From: Arthrobacter sp.
Lineage (GTDB): Bacteria; Actinomycetota; Actinomycetes; Actinomycetales; Micrococcaceae
DNA length: 64,000 nucleotides
NCBI GenBank assembly: GCA_023264815.1
Contig: JAHFUZ010000015.1
Span: 32,049-96,048 of the forward strand
Direction: 5' to 3'
Shown here: positions 1-7,474 of the stretch, one piece after another
Position numbering within the stretch: the stretch's first letter is position 1
How the letters are laid out: each line of letters begins with the position of its first letter
Program-made: the position numbers and the translations under genes
Notes under the pieces: generated by a model
What the model was told of the DNA's origin: nothing
Seen by the model: only the letters and a program-made list of their open reading frames with translations
Databases searched by the model: none

Positions 1-1064
1 TGCCGGGCGTTGTGGTGGGGTGGTGGGGGAGGAGGTCGTGGTGGTTGATGGTGGCGATGATTTGGGGGCGGTTTCCGCCGGCGGTGGGGAGTTTGTTGGT
101 GGTGAGGGCTGCTTTGAAGGCGGTGATGATGCCGTCGAGTTGTTTTTGGGGGCGGGTGCGGCGGTCCAGGTTGATGTCCCTGTCCTGCCACCCGCCGGTG
201 TGCTGGCTGGTGCCTGCGTCCGTGCTCGTGCCGGTGCCCGTGCCTGGGTTGCTGTTCTGGCTGGTGCGGGGGTTGGTGGCGGCGTTCATGATGGTGGCGA
301 AGTGTTCGTATTGGTCGGTGGTGGCGAAGATTTCGAGGTGGTGCAGGCCGTGGCGGGGTTTGCGGATGAACGCGCCTTGGGTGTGGCGGAGGGCTTCTTC
401 GCTGGGTTCGGTGCCGTCAGCGTCGAGGGTTTCGGCCCAGCGGCGGGCGACGCGGGCGACGAAGTCGGGGTCGGTGGTGGTGGCGGTGCGGGTGAGGTCG
501 TGTTCGATCAGGTCCAGGGTTTCTGGGGTGGTGTGGTGTTTGAGGCGATCCAGGGTGGTGCTGATGATGGTCCCGGCGCGGGAGGACACCGTAGGGGAGG
601 TGCATTCCTGGGGCCCGGCCGGGGTGGGTGTTTCGGGGCCGGTGCAGGGTGTGGTGGGGGAGAGGGCTGCGGCGAGGTGGAGGCGGCGTTTGGCTTCGCC
701 GATTCCGATCCGGAGGCGGACGCGGAGGAATTCTGCGGTGGTGTTGCAGCCGTCATCGGCCGGGGACCCCGGAACAATCCGCCCAGCACCGGCAAGGGTG
801 GTGCCGTCATTGGCGGGGCCTCCGGGCCAGTTGGTGTCGGTTTCGTTGAGGTTTTCGGTGCCGTTGTTCCAGCCGGTGGTCCAGGTCCGGGTGGTGCGGG
901 CGGTGGTGGCGTCGTTGATGGCCCGGGTCCGGGGCGGCGGCAACGACGGCGCGGACCACCGCGATCGCCGCGGCCAGGCTCGCCGGCGCCGGAACAGCAC
1001 CGGGCGCCGCAGGCAGGACGGAACTGCCGCCGTCCCCTGCACGCTGCCCCGTCAAAGCCTCCAT
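1..1064 (-). pseudogene. DUF222 / HNH endonuclease-type (13E12 repeat) gene, frameshifted and cut by the window edge
   Basis: Read on the minus strand, one frame stays open from about 1054 to the left edge and encodes a DUF222 core: an RAINDATTART segment, a tryptophan-rich TWTTGW stretch, AEFLRVRLRIGIGEAKRR, the SSRAGTII helix, FVARVARRWAETLDADG, GAFIRKPRHGLHHLEIFAT and RPQKQLDGII. The HNH nuclease end would lie beyond position 1. The plausible N-terminus (ATG at 1064, MEALTGQRAG then SLAAAIAVVRAVVAAAPDPG) is in another frame. The two join near 918-930, where relatives carry an extra segment, so a small deletion seems to have broken the frame. An in-frame GTG near 1043 exists but would give an arginine-rich start unlike the family. 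Function of these proteins is unclear; many act as repeated, mobile-like nuclease genes. Confidence 0.65.
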
Positions 1065-1188
1065 AGGGATACTCTGCCCGGAGGGTCTGACATTATTGCC
1101 GGCGTCGGGAAATCCGCAGAAGATTCGTGGAACGGGCGGACACCCGGGTCATGCGGGCGCTCCCCGCGGGCGCCGGTATATCCGTGGT

Positions 1189-1839
1189 TTAAACAGGAAT
1201 GGCGGTGATCATAGAGGACGTCAGGGCCGACATTTTGATGTTTGTGACCACGATGTTGAGGACGACGACGCCAATCAGCACCCAGATGGGCACCAGGCCC
1301 CGTCCGCGTGCCACCTTCGAGACGATGACTGAGCGGCCGATGACGTACACCGCACTGCTCAGGAAGCTCCAGGCCCAATGGAATGGCCTGACCACTCCCG
1401 CTCGCTTCAGCCGTTCGGAGTCGAAGTAGGCGAGCAGTACTGAGGCGGCGTAGGCGAGGAGGCCTGTGAGGACAAGCATGAAGTAAGCGGGGGTGAAGAG
1501 CGACCACGGATCCAGAGTTCGCGTCTGCTGCCGCCCCAGGGTGATGAACCGGAGCTCGGGGTTCCAGAACAGCAGAAGAATTGTGGACAGCAGCGGCAGA
1601 AGCGTGATGGCCCAGATCAGTGCATTATAGACAGGAGTCTCCCTGCTGATATGTGGACGCTGGAACGGGGCCTGCGCGTAAGGGTTCACGCCATACGGGC
1701 CGGCGTACGCCCCCTGCTGGTTGGGGGTACTGTACTGGTCGGTCCACGCGGTGCCGTTCCACCAGCGGAGCCGTCCTGTCCCGGCAGGATCGGCATACCA
1801 GCCGGCGGGTGCGGCGGGGACATTGCCCGATGTGCTCAT
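1189..1839 (-). CDS. DUF2510 membrane protein
   Basis: 216-aa protein starting at ATG 1839 behind a GGGGGAG ribosome site. Residues about 12-36 (PAGWYADPAG, RWWNGTAWTDQY) are a DUF2510 domain, a short tryptophan-rich module common on actinobacterial membrane proteins and of unknown ligand. Four hydrophobic helices follow, beginning near the VYNALIWAITLLPLLSTIL stretch and ending with LVPIWVLIGVVVLNIVV. It stands alone; the neighbouring genes are unrelated. Role unknown; the domain assignment is secure. Confidence 0.85.
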   Translation of the reverse strand: MSTSGNVPAAPAGWYADPAGTGRLRWWNGTAWTDQYSTPNQQGAYAGPYGVNPYAQAPFQRPHISRETPVYNALIWAITLLPLLSTILLLFWNPELRFITLGRQQTRTLDPWSLFTPAYFMLVLTGLLAYAASVLLAYFDSERLKRAGVVRPFHWAWSFLSSAVYVIGRSVIVSKVARGRGLVPIWVLIGVVVLNIVVTNIKMSALTSSMITAIPV

Positions 1840-2038
1840 CTGTACTCCCCCATTTGGCTGCGCGGCCGCGTGGGCCTCAGGTAGTTGCCCTCACCTAAGA
1901 CGTCGCCGGCCGCCGCGTCCCCCAAGGATCGCGACGGCCAGCAAGGTCAATCAGTTTTAGCACAATCCCGGCAGGACTTCGTGTCATACGGGGGCGGGCC
2001 CCCCAAGATGAGCGTCACGTCCTGTCGCGGACGCCGGA
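1840..2038. other. Intergenic region without recognised gene
   Basis: About 200 bases between the DUF2510 gene and the 3' end of the YtxH-like gene. It should hold the promoter of the DUF2510 gene. I see no convincing reading frame, RNA gene or repeat. Confidence 0.4.
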
Positions 2039-2521
2039 TCATTCCCGCCGGGGATCTACATTCGTTGCTGCGCCGGCAGGAGTAGCGCCAACCTCGTCGG
2101 ACCAATCCTGGCCCTGGGCGTCGTTAAGCGCTGGATCGGATTCAACGTCCGTGGTCCTAAGGTTCACCGTTTCCGGAGGCCTGCCGTGGCCGGGGACATG
2201 ATCCCCGCCCGTGCCCGAGGCACCCAGGGAGGAGCCGACGTCGGACGCTTTCGTCGTGCCGCTGCCCGACGATGCGTCGTGGTGGACAGCGGACCCCATC
2301 ACGGTGCCAGCCCTGCGGGCGACCTCACCGAGCTGGTCAGCCACCCCGGGAGCCTTTTCCCTGATGGCCGCAGTGGCGGCGCTGACCTTGTCCTGGACGG
2401 GCTTGCTGTCCCAGATGCCCGCAGCCCTGGCCTTGAGTTTGTCGTATGCTGCCCGGCCGGACCGCGATCCCAGAACGTAGCCTGCCGCGATGCCAATACC
2501 CAAAAGAAGTTTTGATTTCAT
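2039..2521 (-). CDS. YtxH-like general stress protein
   Basis: 160-aa protein with start ATG 2521 behind CAGGAG. The N-terminus MKSKLLLGIGIAAGYVLGSR is a single hydrophobic segment followed by GRAAYDKLKARAAG, matching the YtxH/general-stress membrane-anchor pattern (hydrophobic glycine-rich helix, then a basic amphipathic region). Residues 45-75 are an alanine/glutamine-rich helix, and the C-terminal half is acidic, low-complexity and probably disordered. It lies downstream of glsB on the same strand but is separated from it by a strong terminator, so it probably has its own promoter. Exact function unknown. Confidence 0.75.
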   Translation of the reverse strand: MKSKLLLGIGIAAGYVLGSRSGRAAYDKLKARAAGIWDSKPVQDKVSAATAAIREKAPGVADQLGEVARRAGTVMGSAVHHDASSGSGTTKASDVGSSLGASGTGGDHVPGHGRPPETVNLRTTDVESDPALNDAQGQDWSDEVGATPAGAATNVDPRRE

Positions 2522-2579
2522 GCTGAACTCCTGCCCGTTGAGGGGATGTCAGTCCCCGGTCCATGGGGCCGGGGAAAAA

Positions 2580-2618
2580 GAAAACCGGCCCGGGGATGTG
2601 TTCCCAGGGCCGGTTTTC
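2580..2618 (-). terminator. Rho-independent terminator of glsB-like gene
   Basis: A perfect 12-bp stem (2580-2591 with 2607-2618, GAAAACCGGCCC type) with a 15-nt loop, followed on the minus strand by a run of T interrupted once by C. It sits 16 bp past the stop codon of the gene at 2634-2900. Confidence 0.9.
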
Positions 2619-2633
2619 ACGCCGGTAAAGACG

Positions 2634-2900
2634 TTAGCTGCGGACGCTGCGCTTGCTGATCATGCCGTAAACAAGCAGCACGATGATCGAACCAACGATC
2701 GCGAGCAACCAGGTCTGCAGGGAGAAGAAGTCCTGCAGCGGTGCGTTGAAGAGCAGCCCGCCAAGCCAGCCGCCCAGGAATGCACCCACAACACCCAGCA
2801 GCAACGTGATGAAGATGCCGCCACCTTGCTTACCCGGGAGGATCGCCTTAGCGATTGCGCCGGCAATGAGGCCAAGAATCAGAAATGCAAAGAAGCCCAT
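2634..2900 (-). CDS. GlsB/YeaQ/YmgE family stress-response membrane protein
   Basis: 88-aa integral membrane protein with three hydrophobic, glycine-rich helices: FFAFLILGLIAGAIAKAIL, the FITLLLGVVGAFLGGWLGGL region and WLLAIVGSIIVLLVYG. This is the transglycosylase-associated GlsB/YeaQ fold, small proteins induced by envelope or general stress in many bacteria. Length matches the family. It is monocistronic: a perfect terminator follows, and a TAAGCATGATTA palindrome with a -10-like TAGTAT lies 64-81 bp upstream, shared with dps and two other stress loci in this window. Confidence 0.9.
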   Translation of the reverse strand: MGFFAFLILGLIAGAIAKAILPGKQGGGIFITLLLGVVGAFLGGWLGGLLFNAPLQDFFSLQTWLLAIVGSIIVLLVYGMISKRSVRS

Positions 2901-2963
2901 TTGTCGTCCTTCTTCCTACTAGGGAGGTGCCCGTATCCCGGACACGCTTCATCCCACTGCCTC

Positions 2964-2981
2964 AATACTAATCATGCTTAC
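2964..2981 (-). promoter_or_regulatory. TAAGCATGCTTA-type palindrome, copy 1 (glsB promoter)
   Basis: Minus-strand sequence GTAAGCATGATTAGTATT. The core TAAGCATGATTA differs by one base from the perfect palindrome TAAGCATGCTTA, and the following TAGTAT could be a -10 element. Three similar copies lie at 35071-35087, 49419-49438 and 56820-56843, each just upstream of a stress-type gene. Confidence 0.6.
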
Positions 2982-2986
2982 TTTAT

Positions 2987-3220
2987 TTATGCCAGCCCGG
3001 CATTCCTGGAGGGCCAGTTTGCGTGGTGTTCAGTGGCCGTTGAGTCGGAGTTGTTTCCAGCCCCGGGGACCTCATCCATGATGGCAAGTTCCGCCAGATC
3101 CTGCGGATCCAGGGCGAAATCGAAGATCTCCAGGTTTTCCTTCATGCGCCCGGGGTCGCCCGATTTGGGAATGACCACAAGTCCCTGCTCAATCAGAGCG
3201 AGGCAAGAGCCTGCCACCAC
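2987..3220 (-). pseudogene. Aldo/keto reductase C-terminal remnant
   Basis: A 77-codon frame carrying only the end of a 2,5-diketo-D-gluconate-reductase type aldo/keto reductase: LVVIPKSGDPGRMKENLEIF, DFALDPQDLAELAIMDEVPG. The same motif ends the intact paralogue at 5267-6088 (IVIPKSADSGRMRENF). The barrel, the catalytic D-Y-K-H residues and a credible N-terminus are missing, so this is a decayed copy lying next to the living reductase operon. Confidence 0.75.
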
Positions 3221-3259
3221 GGAAACCCGCCCAGGCTGAGCGCCCGCGGTGGGCCCGGC

Positions 3260-4300
3260 CTACTCGGTGCGCCGGGCCCACCCGATCAGCCGATCACTTA
3301 GATCCATAAATTCCTGGTCAACGACCTGCAGCTCCGGATGGCTGTCGTGCCAGTCAACGGTCTCCCGGGTTCCGTCCGCGAACGGGATGCTGGCCGCGTA
3401 GCCGGGCACGAGTGCCTTGATTTTGGAGTTGTCGAACACCACGGAGTGGGCGCGGTCACCGAGCAGGCTGGGCCCCAGGTGGGGGCTGTATCCGGTGCTG
3501 TGCACGGCGATGGTTTCCGAGGCCACATGGACCAGTTCGGGTTCCGCAACCCCGGCTGCCCGGGCAAACAGCCGGTAGATCTGGTCCCAGGGCAGGTACT
3601 CGTCCGAGGTGATGGTGTAGCTCTCGCCCACCGCCTCCGGCCGGCCAAGCAGCCCCACAAAGGCTTTGGCGAAGTCGCGGGCGTGGGTCACCGTCCAGAG
3701 CGAGGTGCCGTCGCCGTGCACCATGACCGGCTGGCCGGTGCGCATCCGGTGAATGTCCGTCCAGCCGCCCACCAGGCCCACCCTGGTGCGGTCGTAGGTA
3801 TGGGACGGACGCACCACCGTTACCGGAAAATCGTCCGACCGGTAGGCCTCGAACAGCTCATCTTCGCAGGCGATCTTGTCCCGCGAATACTGCCAGAACG
3901 GGTTCTTCAGCGGGGTGGATTCGAGGATCGGCAGCCGGGCGGGCGGCTTTTGGTAGGCCGATGCCGTGCTGATGAAGACGTACTGGCCGGTCCGGCCGCG
4001 GAACAGCTCAATGTTGGCCCGCACCTGTGCCGGAGTGAACGTGATGAAGTCTGCGACGGCGTCGAACGTCCGTCCCGCAAGTACGCCCCGCACAGCCTCC
4101 GCGTCGCGGATGTCAGCGTGCAGGACCTCCGCGCCGTCCGGCACGGGTTTGCCGGACTGCCCCCGGTTCAGGATGGTCACCCGGTGGCCGAGGACGACGG
4201 CGCGCCGGGCCGCAGCGGCGCTGATCACCCCGGTGCCGCCGAGGAAGAGGAGGTTCCGTGGTGCCACGGTGTCGGCTGCGGGATCCGGCAGACTCACCAT
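3260..4300 (-). CDS. NAD-dependent epimerase/dehydratase family protein
   Basis: 346-aa extended-SDR protein starting at ATG 4300, which overlaps the stop of the upstream reductase by 7 nt. The nucleotide-binding loop is LLFLGGTGVISAAAARRAV (GGTGxI), followed by VTILNRGQS as the cofactor-specificity strand. FISTASAYQKPP carries the Ser-Tyr region, although the usual YxxxK is unclear (a YSRDK occurs further on). This resembles the atypical, NmrA/epimerase-like SDRs annotated as sugar epimerases or reductases. As last gene of an operon with two aldo/keto reductases it probably acts on a carbohydrate-derived carbonyl compound; the substrate is unknown. Confidence 0.85.
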   Translation of the reverse strand: MVSLPDPAADTVAPRNLLFLGGTGVISAAAARRAVVLGHRVTILNRGQSGKPVPDGAEVLHADIRDAEAVRGVLAGRTFDAVADFITFTPAQVRANIELFRGRTGQYVFISTASAYQKPPARLPILESTPLKNPFWQYSRDKIACEDELFEAYRSDDFPVTVVRPSHTYDRTRVGLVGGWTDIHRMRTGQPVMVHGDGTSLWTVTHARDFAKAFVGLLGRPEAVGESYTITSDEYLPWDQIYRLFARAAGVAEPELVHVASETIAVHSTGYSPHLGPSLLGDRAHSVVFDNSKIKALVPGYAASIPFADGTRETVDWHDSHPELQVVDQEFMDLSDRLIGWARRTE

Positions 4301-5265
4301 GCGTAGTCTTCCGGGGCCGGGCGGTGGCCCGGGAAGATGCCGTCGAGTTTCGCGAGTGCCGCGGAGTCGAGGCTGAGGTCCAAAGCCCGGACGGCGGCGT
4401 CGAACTGTTCCTGGGTCCGTGGTCCCACGATCGGCGCCGTCACCGCGGGCTGGTGGAGCAGCCAGGCGAGGGCAACGTCGCCGGGTTCGTGGCCCAGGTC
4501 GTCCGCGAAGTCCTCGAACTCCTTGATCTGCTCCCGGTGCAGTTTGAGTGCCTCCGCCGCCCGGCCTTCGGTGCGGCGGACGCCCTCGCGTTCCTTCTTC
4601 AGTACCCCGCCCAGGAGGCCGCCCTGCAGCGGGGACCACGGAATCAGGCCTAATCCGTACTGCTCCGCGGCGGGAATGACCTCGATTTCCACCTCGCGGC
4701 GCAGGAGGTTGTAGAGGGACTGCTCGCTGACCAGGCCTGCGTAGTTCCGGCGACGCGCGGCCTCCTGCGCCTGGGCGATGTGCCAGCCTGCGAAATTGCT
4801 GCTGCCCGAATACAGGACTTTGCCCTGCTGCACGGCGACTTCGAGGGCCTGCCAGATTTCGTCCCAAGGTGTGTTCCGGTCGATGTGGTGGAACTGGTAG
4901 ACGTCGATGTAGTCCGTCTGCAGGCGTTTCAAGCTGGCGTCCAGTGCCCGCCGGATGTTGAGGGCGGAGAGCCTGGACTCGTTGGGACGGTTCGTCATGG
5001 TGCCGTACACCTTGGTGGCCAGGACCGTCCGTTCGCGGCGTTCGCCGCCCTGTGCGAACCAGCGGCCCAGGATCTCCTCGGTCCAGCCCCTGTGCCCGGA
5101 CCCGCCGTACACGTTGGCGGTGTCGAAGAAGTTGACGCCAGTATCCTGGGCGGCATCCATGATGGCACGGGCGTCGGCCTCGTCGGTGTGCGGACCAAAA
5201 TTCATGGTGCCCAGGCACAACCGGGATACTTTGAGGCCGGAGCGGCCCAGGTGGGTGTACTGCAT
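4294..5265 (-). CDS. Aldo/keto reductase (YghZ/AKR potassium-channel-beta-like group)
   Basis: 323-aa NADPH-dependent oxidoreductase of the TIM-barrel AKR fold. The catalytic tetrad is visible: Asp and Tyr in FFDTANVYGGSG, Lys in VLATKVYG and His in YQFHHIDRNTPW. The N-terminus MQYTHLGRSGLKVSRLCLG and PWSPLQGGLLGGVL are typical of the group, as is the C-terminal PIVGPRTQEQFDAAV cofactor region. Its start ATG (5265) comes one base after the stop of the preceding reductase, so the two are translationally coupled; the epimerase gene overlaps its 3' end. Probably reduces aldehydes, methylglyoxal-like compounds or sugar ketones; specificity cannot be read from sequence. Confidence 0.92.
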   Translation of the reverse strand: MQYTHLGRSGLKVSRLCLGTMNFGPHTDEADARAIMDAAQDTGVNFFDTANVYGGSGHRGWTEEILGRWFAQGGERRERTVLATKVYGTMTNRPNESRLSALNIRRALDASLKRLQTDYIDVYQFHHIDRNTPWDEIWQALEVAVQQGKVLYSGSSNFAGWHIAQAQEAARRRNYAGLVSEQSLYNLLRREVEIEVIPAAEQYGLGLIPWSPLQGGLLGGVLKKEREGVRRTEGRAAEALKLHREQIKEFEDFADDLGHEPGDVALAWLLHQPAVTAPIVGPRTQEQFDAAVRALDLSLDSAALAKLDGIFPGHRPAPEDYAW

Positions 5266-5266
5266 G

Positions 5267-6088
5267 TTAGAGCTGCGAGAAGGCTGCTACTGCGGGATCC
5301 GAACCGATGCGCGCGCCCCGCTCGAGGGCTGTGATCGAGGCGAGTTCGTCGTCCGTCAGCCCCAGGGACGTTGCAGCGAAGTTCTCGCGCATGCGTCCAG
5401 AGTCGGCAGACTTGGGAATGACGATGGTGCCGGCGGCCAGGTGCCAGGCGAGGACCACCTGGGCGGTGGTTGCGTGGTGGGCCTGCGCGACGGCGGTGAC
5501 CGCGTTTCCATTCAGGTCGCCGCCCTGCCCCAGCGGGCTGTAGGCCTCCACTGCAATGCCAAGGGCCCGGCTCTTCGCGGCCAGATCGGCCTGCTGGTAG
5601 CTGGGGTGCAGTTCAATCTGGTTCACGGCCGGCATGACATCGCTGGCTGCGAGCAACGTGTCCAAATGGTCGGACAGGAAGTTGGAGACGCCGATGGCGC
5701 GGAGCTGTTCACCGGCGTAGAGGTGCTCCATCTCCTTCCATGCCTGGACAAAGAGTCCCTGCGAGGGGACCGGCCAGTGGATCAGGTACAGGTCCAGGAA
5801 GTCGAGCCCCAGCGCCTTGAGGCTGTCGTGGAAGGCATCCTGCGCCCGGCCCTGGTCGCCATTGCGCAGCTTGGTGGTGATGAAAAGTTCTTCCCGCGGA
5901 ATGCCGGAGGCGGCGATGGCCGCTCCCACGCCGGCCTCGTTGCGGTAGGCGGCAGCGGTGTCGATGTGGCGGTAGCCGGCTTCGAGGGCGTCCTCGACGA
6001 TGCGCTGCGTGTCTGCCGGCGGCACCTGGAAAACGCCGAAACCGAGCTGGGGGATAGCGACGCCGTTGTTCAGCGAAATGTCAGTCAT
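5267..6088 (-). CDS. Aldo/keto reductase, 2,5-diketo-D-gluconate reductase type
   Basis: 273-aa AKR beginning MTDISLNNGVAIPQLGFGVF. I chose ATG 6088 because AAGGAG precedes it at proper spacing and the family begins here; a longer frame runs upstream but is not supported. The tetrad is Asp/Tyr in HIDTAAAYRNE, Lys in ITTKLRNGD and His in LIHWPVP. Cofactor residues lie in IVIPKSADSGRMRENF. First gene of the operon 6088-3260. Family members reduce 2,5-diketogluconate or small aldehydes with NADPH; the exact substrate is open. Confidence 0.93.
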   Translation of the reverse strand: MTDISLNNGVAIPQLGFGVFQVPPADTQRIVEDALEAGYRHIDTAAAYRNEAGVGAAIAASGIPREELFITTKLRNGDQGRAQDAFHDSLKALGLDFLDLYLIHWPVPSQGLFVQAWKEMEHLYAGEQLRAIGVSNFLSDHLDTLLAASDVMPAVNQIELHPSYQQADLAAKSRALGIAVEAYSPLGQGGDLNGNAVTAVAQAHHATTAQVVLAWHLAAGTIVIPKSADSGRMRENFAATSLGLTDDELASITALERGARIGSDPAVAAFSQL

Positions 6089-6228
6089 GGGTGACTCCTT
6101 CGTTGCTGCAGGGGGTGTTTCGTGGCCGCGCACTGCCGCCTCGGAAACCGGTTTCGGCGGTGCGCCTTGTACGAGCCTATGCATTTTTCCTGCCCCCGTC
6201 AGCAACATGCCGGTGGCGGGACACATGC

Positions 6229-6260
6229 TGACGGCCGCGCCCGTGGGAGCGCGGCCATCA
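6229..6260 (-). terminator. Hairpin downstream of dodecin gene
   Basis: GGCCGCGC (6233-6240) pairs with GCGCGGCC (6249-6256), and the outer bases TGA/TCA extend it past one mismatch. No T-run follows on the minus strand, so it is a candidate factor-assisted terminator of the dodecin gene, which ends at 6281. Confidence 0.5.
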
Positions 6261-6280
6261 GCGGTGCCACTAAATTGTTG

Positions 6281-6499
6281 CTATGAGCCTGAGCTTTCGT
6301 GCCGGAAGCCCACCTTGACCCGGACCTGCCAGTAGGCGATCTTCCCGTCCTCGAGGTGGCCGCGGATTTCCTTTACTTCGAACCAGTCAAGGTTGCGCAG
6401 GGTCTTGCTTGCTTCGGCGATGCCGTTGCGGACTGCGGCGTCGACCCCTTCATCTGACGTGCCGACGATTTCAGTAATGCTGTACGTGTGATTGGACAA
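6281..6499 (-). CDS. Dodecin family flavin-binding protein
   Basis: 72-aa protein that I start at TTG 6499, because GAGGAG lies upstream at good spacing and the family begins with a short SNHTYSITEIVGTS strand. The rest, AVRNGIAEASKTLRNLDWFEV, IRGHLEDGKIAYWQVRVKVGF, covers the single helix and two strands of dodecin. The tryptophan of NLDWFEV is in the position that stacks on the flavin isoalloxazine ring. Dodecins form hollow dodecamers that store or scavenge riboflavin, FMN or CoA-type ligands in the cytosol. Length is typical. Confidence 0.9.
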   Translation of the reverse strand: MSNHTYSITEIVGTSDEGVDAAVRNGIAEASKTLRNLDWFEVKEIRGHLEDGKIAYWQVRVKVGFRHESSGS

Positions 6500-6624
6500 C
6501 TTCGCTCCTCGTGATCGCCTTCGATTCCCGGTTGCGGGCCGTCCTTGAACCCTAATGGCGAATTCCGGGCGTGGCCAGAGCATTCACTGCGGGTTCTTGT
6601 CCGGATGTCAGGCGAGTGCGGGCA

Positions 6625-7329
6625 TTAGGGAGCGCCGAGAACCAGGGTTTTGAGGTCGTCCAGCGTCTGCTGCATGTGTGAATCCATGGCTTCGCGGGCC
6701 TTGGCCGGGTTGCGTGATTCCAGGGCCTCGGCAATGTTCTGGTGGTGGCCGATCGCGTGAACCTGGATGGTGGGCACGGCCGACGTTTCCGCGCGGCGCT
6801 TTTCCAGTACCCGGTGGAGCGGTTCGAAGAGCACCGCCACAAAAACGTTCTCCGAGGCCCGCAAGATGAGGTCATGGAAGGCGAGATCGGCGTCCACGAA
6901 AGCGGCCACGTCGTTGACCTCATGGGCCTGGCGCATCGATGCGACATACCCGAACAGGGCGTGGATATCAGCGTCGCTGATCCGGGTGGCGGCCAGCTCA
7001 CACGCGCCGGTCTCCAGCATGCGCCGGAGCTCGATCAGCTGCACGGAGGCCGAGGCCTCGTTCTGCCCCTCCGAGGCTGCACGCAGCACGGCTTCGAGGG
7101 AGGCCCAGCGGTTCAGCGGATTCACAAAGGTGCCGCGGCCACGTTCCACGCTGAGGATCCGCTGCGCCTCGAGGGTTTTCATGGCCTCGCGCACGGTCAT
7201 CCGGCTCACTTCATGCTTGGCGCTGAGCTCGAGCTCGCCGGGAACGCTGGAGCCGGGCGGGAAGTCGCCGGCAATGATCCGGTCCAGGAGCTCGTCGGCC
7301 ACAACGCCCACCAATGATTTCCTTGCCAT
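6625..7329 (-). CDS. GntR/FadR-family transcriptional regulator of the sugar-acid operon
   Basis: 234-aa regulator. ATG 7329 is preceded by AGGGGGA; the frame extends further upstream without support. The N-terminal winged helix-turn-helix is typical (LLDRIIAGDFPPGSSVPGEL, VSRMTVREAMKTLEAQRI, VERGRGTFV). The all-alpha FCD effector domain follows, with the metal-ligand pattern Asp in DADLAFHDLI and histidines in IGHHQNI. It is divergently transcribed from the kinase-dehydrogenase-permease-aldolase operon, with matching inverted repeats in between, so it most likely represses that operon and itself until a sugar acid or derivative binds. Confidence 0.93.
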   Translation of the reverse strand: MARKSLVGVVADELLDRIIAGDFPPGSSVPGELELSAKHEVSRMTVREAMKTLEAQRILSVERGRGTFVNPLNRWASLEAVLRAASEGQNEASASVQLIELRRMLETGACELAATRISDADIHALFGYVASMRQAHEVNDVAAFVDADLAFHDLILRASENVFVAVLFEPLHRVLEKRRAETSAVPTIQVHAIGHHQNIAEALESRNPAKAREAMDSHMQQTLDDLKTLVLGAP

Positions 7330-7352
7330 GTTTCCCCCTTGCCGCCGTCGCC

Positions 7353-7427
7353 AGATGTCTGACAAGTCTACTTGCGCGTTTTTATGTGCTGTGCCACACT
7401 GATTCAAATGTTAGATGTCAGACATCT
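7353..7427. promoter_or_regulatory. Divergent promoter with GntR operators
   Basis: A perfect 15-bp palindrome AGATGTCAGACATCT lies at 7413-7427, and a second, partial copy AGATGTCTGACA at 7353-7364. The two are 60 bp apart between the regulator start (7329) and the kinase start (7475). The ATGTC-n-GACAT core agrees with FadR-subfamily operators. The pair could allow looping or independent control of both promoters. Confidence 0.8.
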
Positions 7428-7474
7428 TACAGCTACGCATCGAGACCATAAATACCCACACAACGGAGTGCACA

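Noticed and set aside
12..1208. Long plus-strand open frames in the first kilobase
   Set aside because: They are low-complexity Gly/Val or Arg-rich antisense shadows of the minus-strand DUF222 frame.
3260..5218. A 652-codon frame spanning two genes
   Set aside because: Its first half is an out-of-frame reading of the aldo/keto reductase; the real epimerase starts at 4300.
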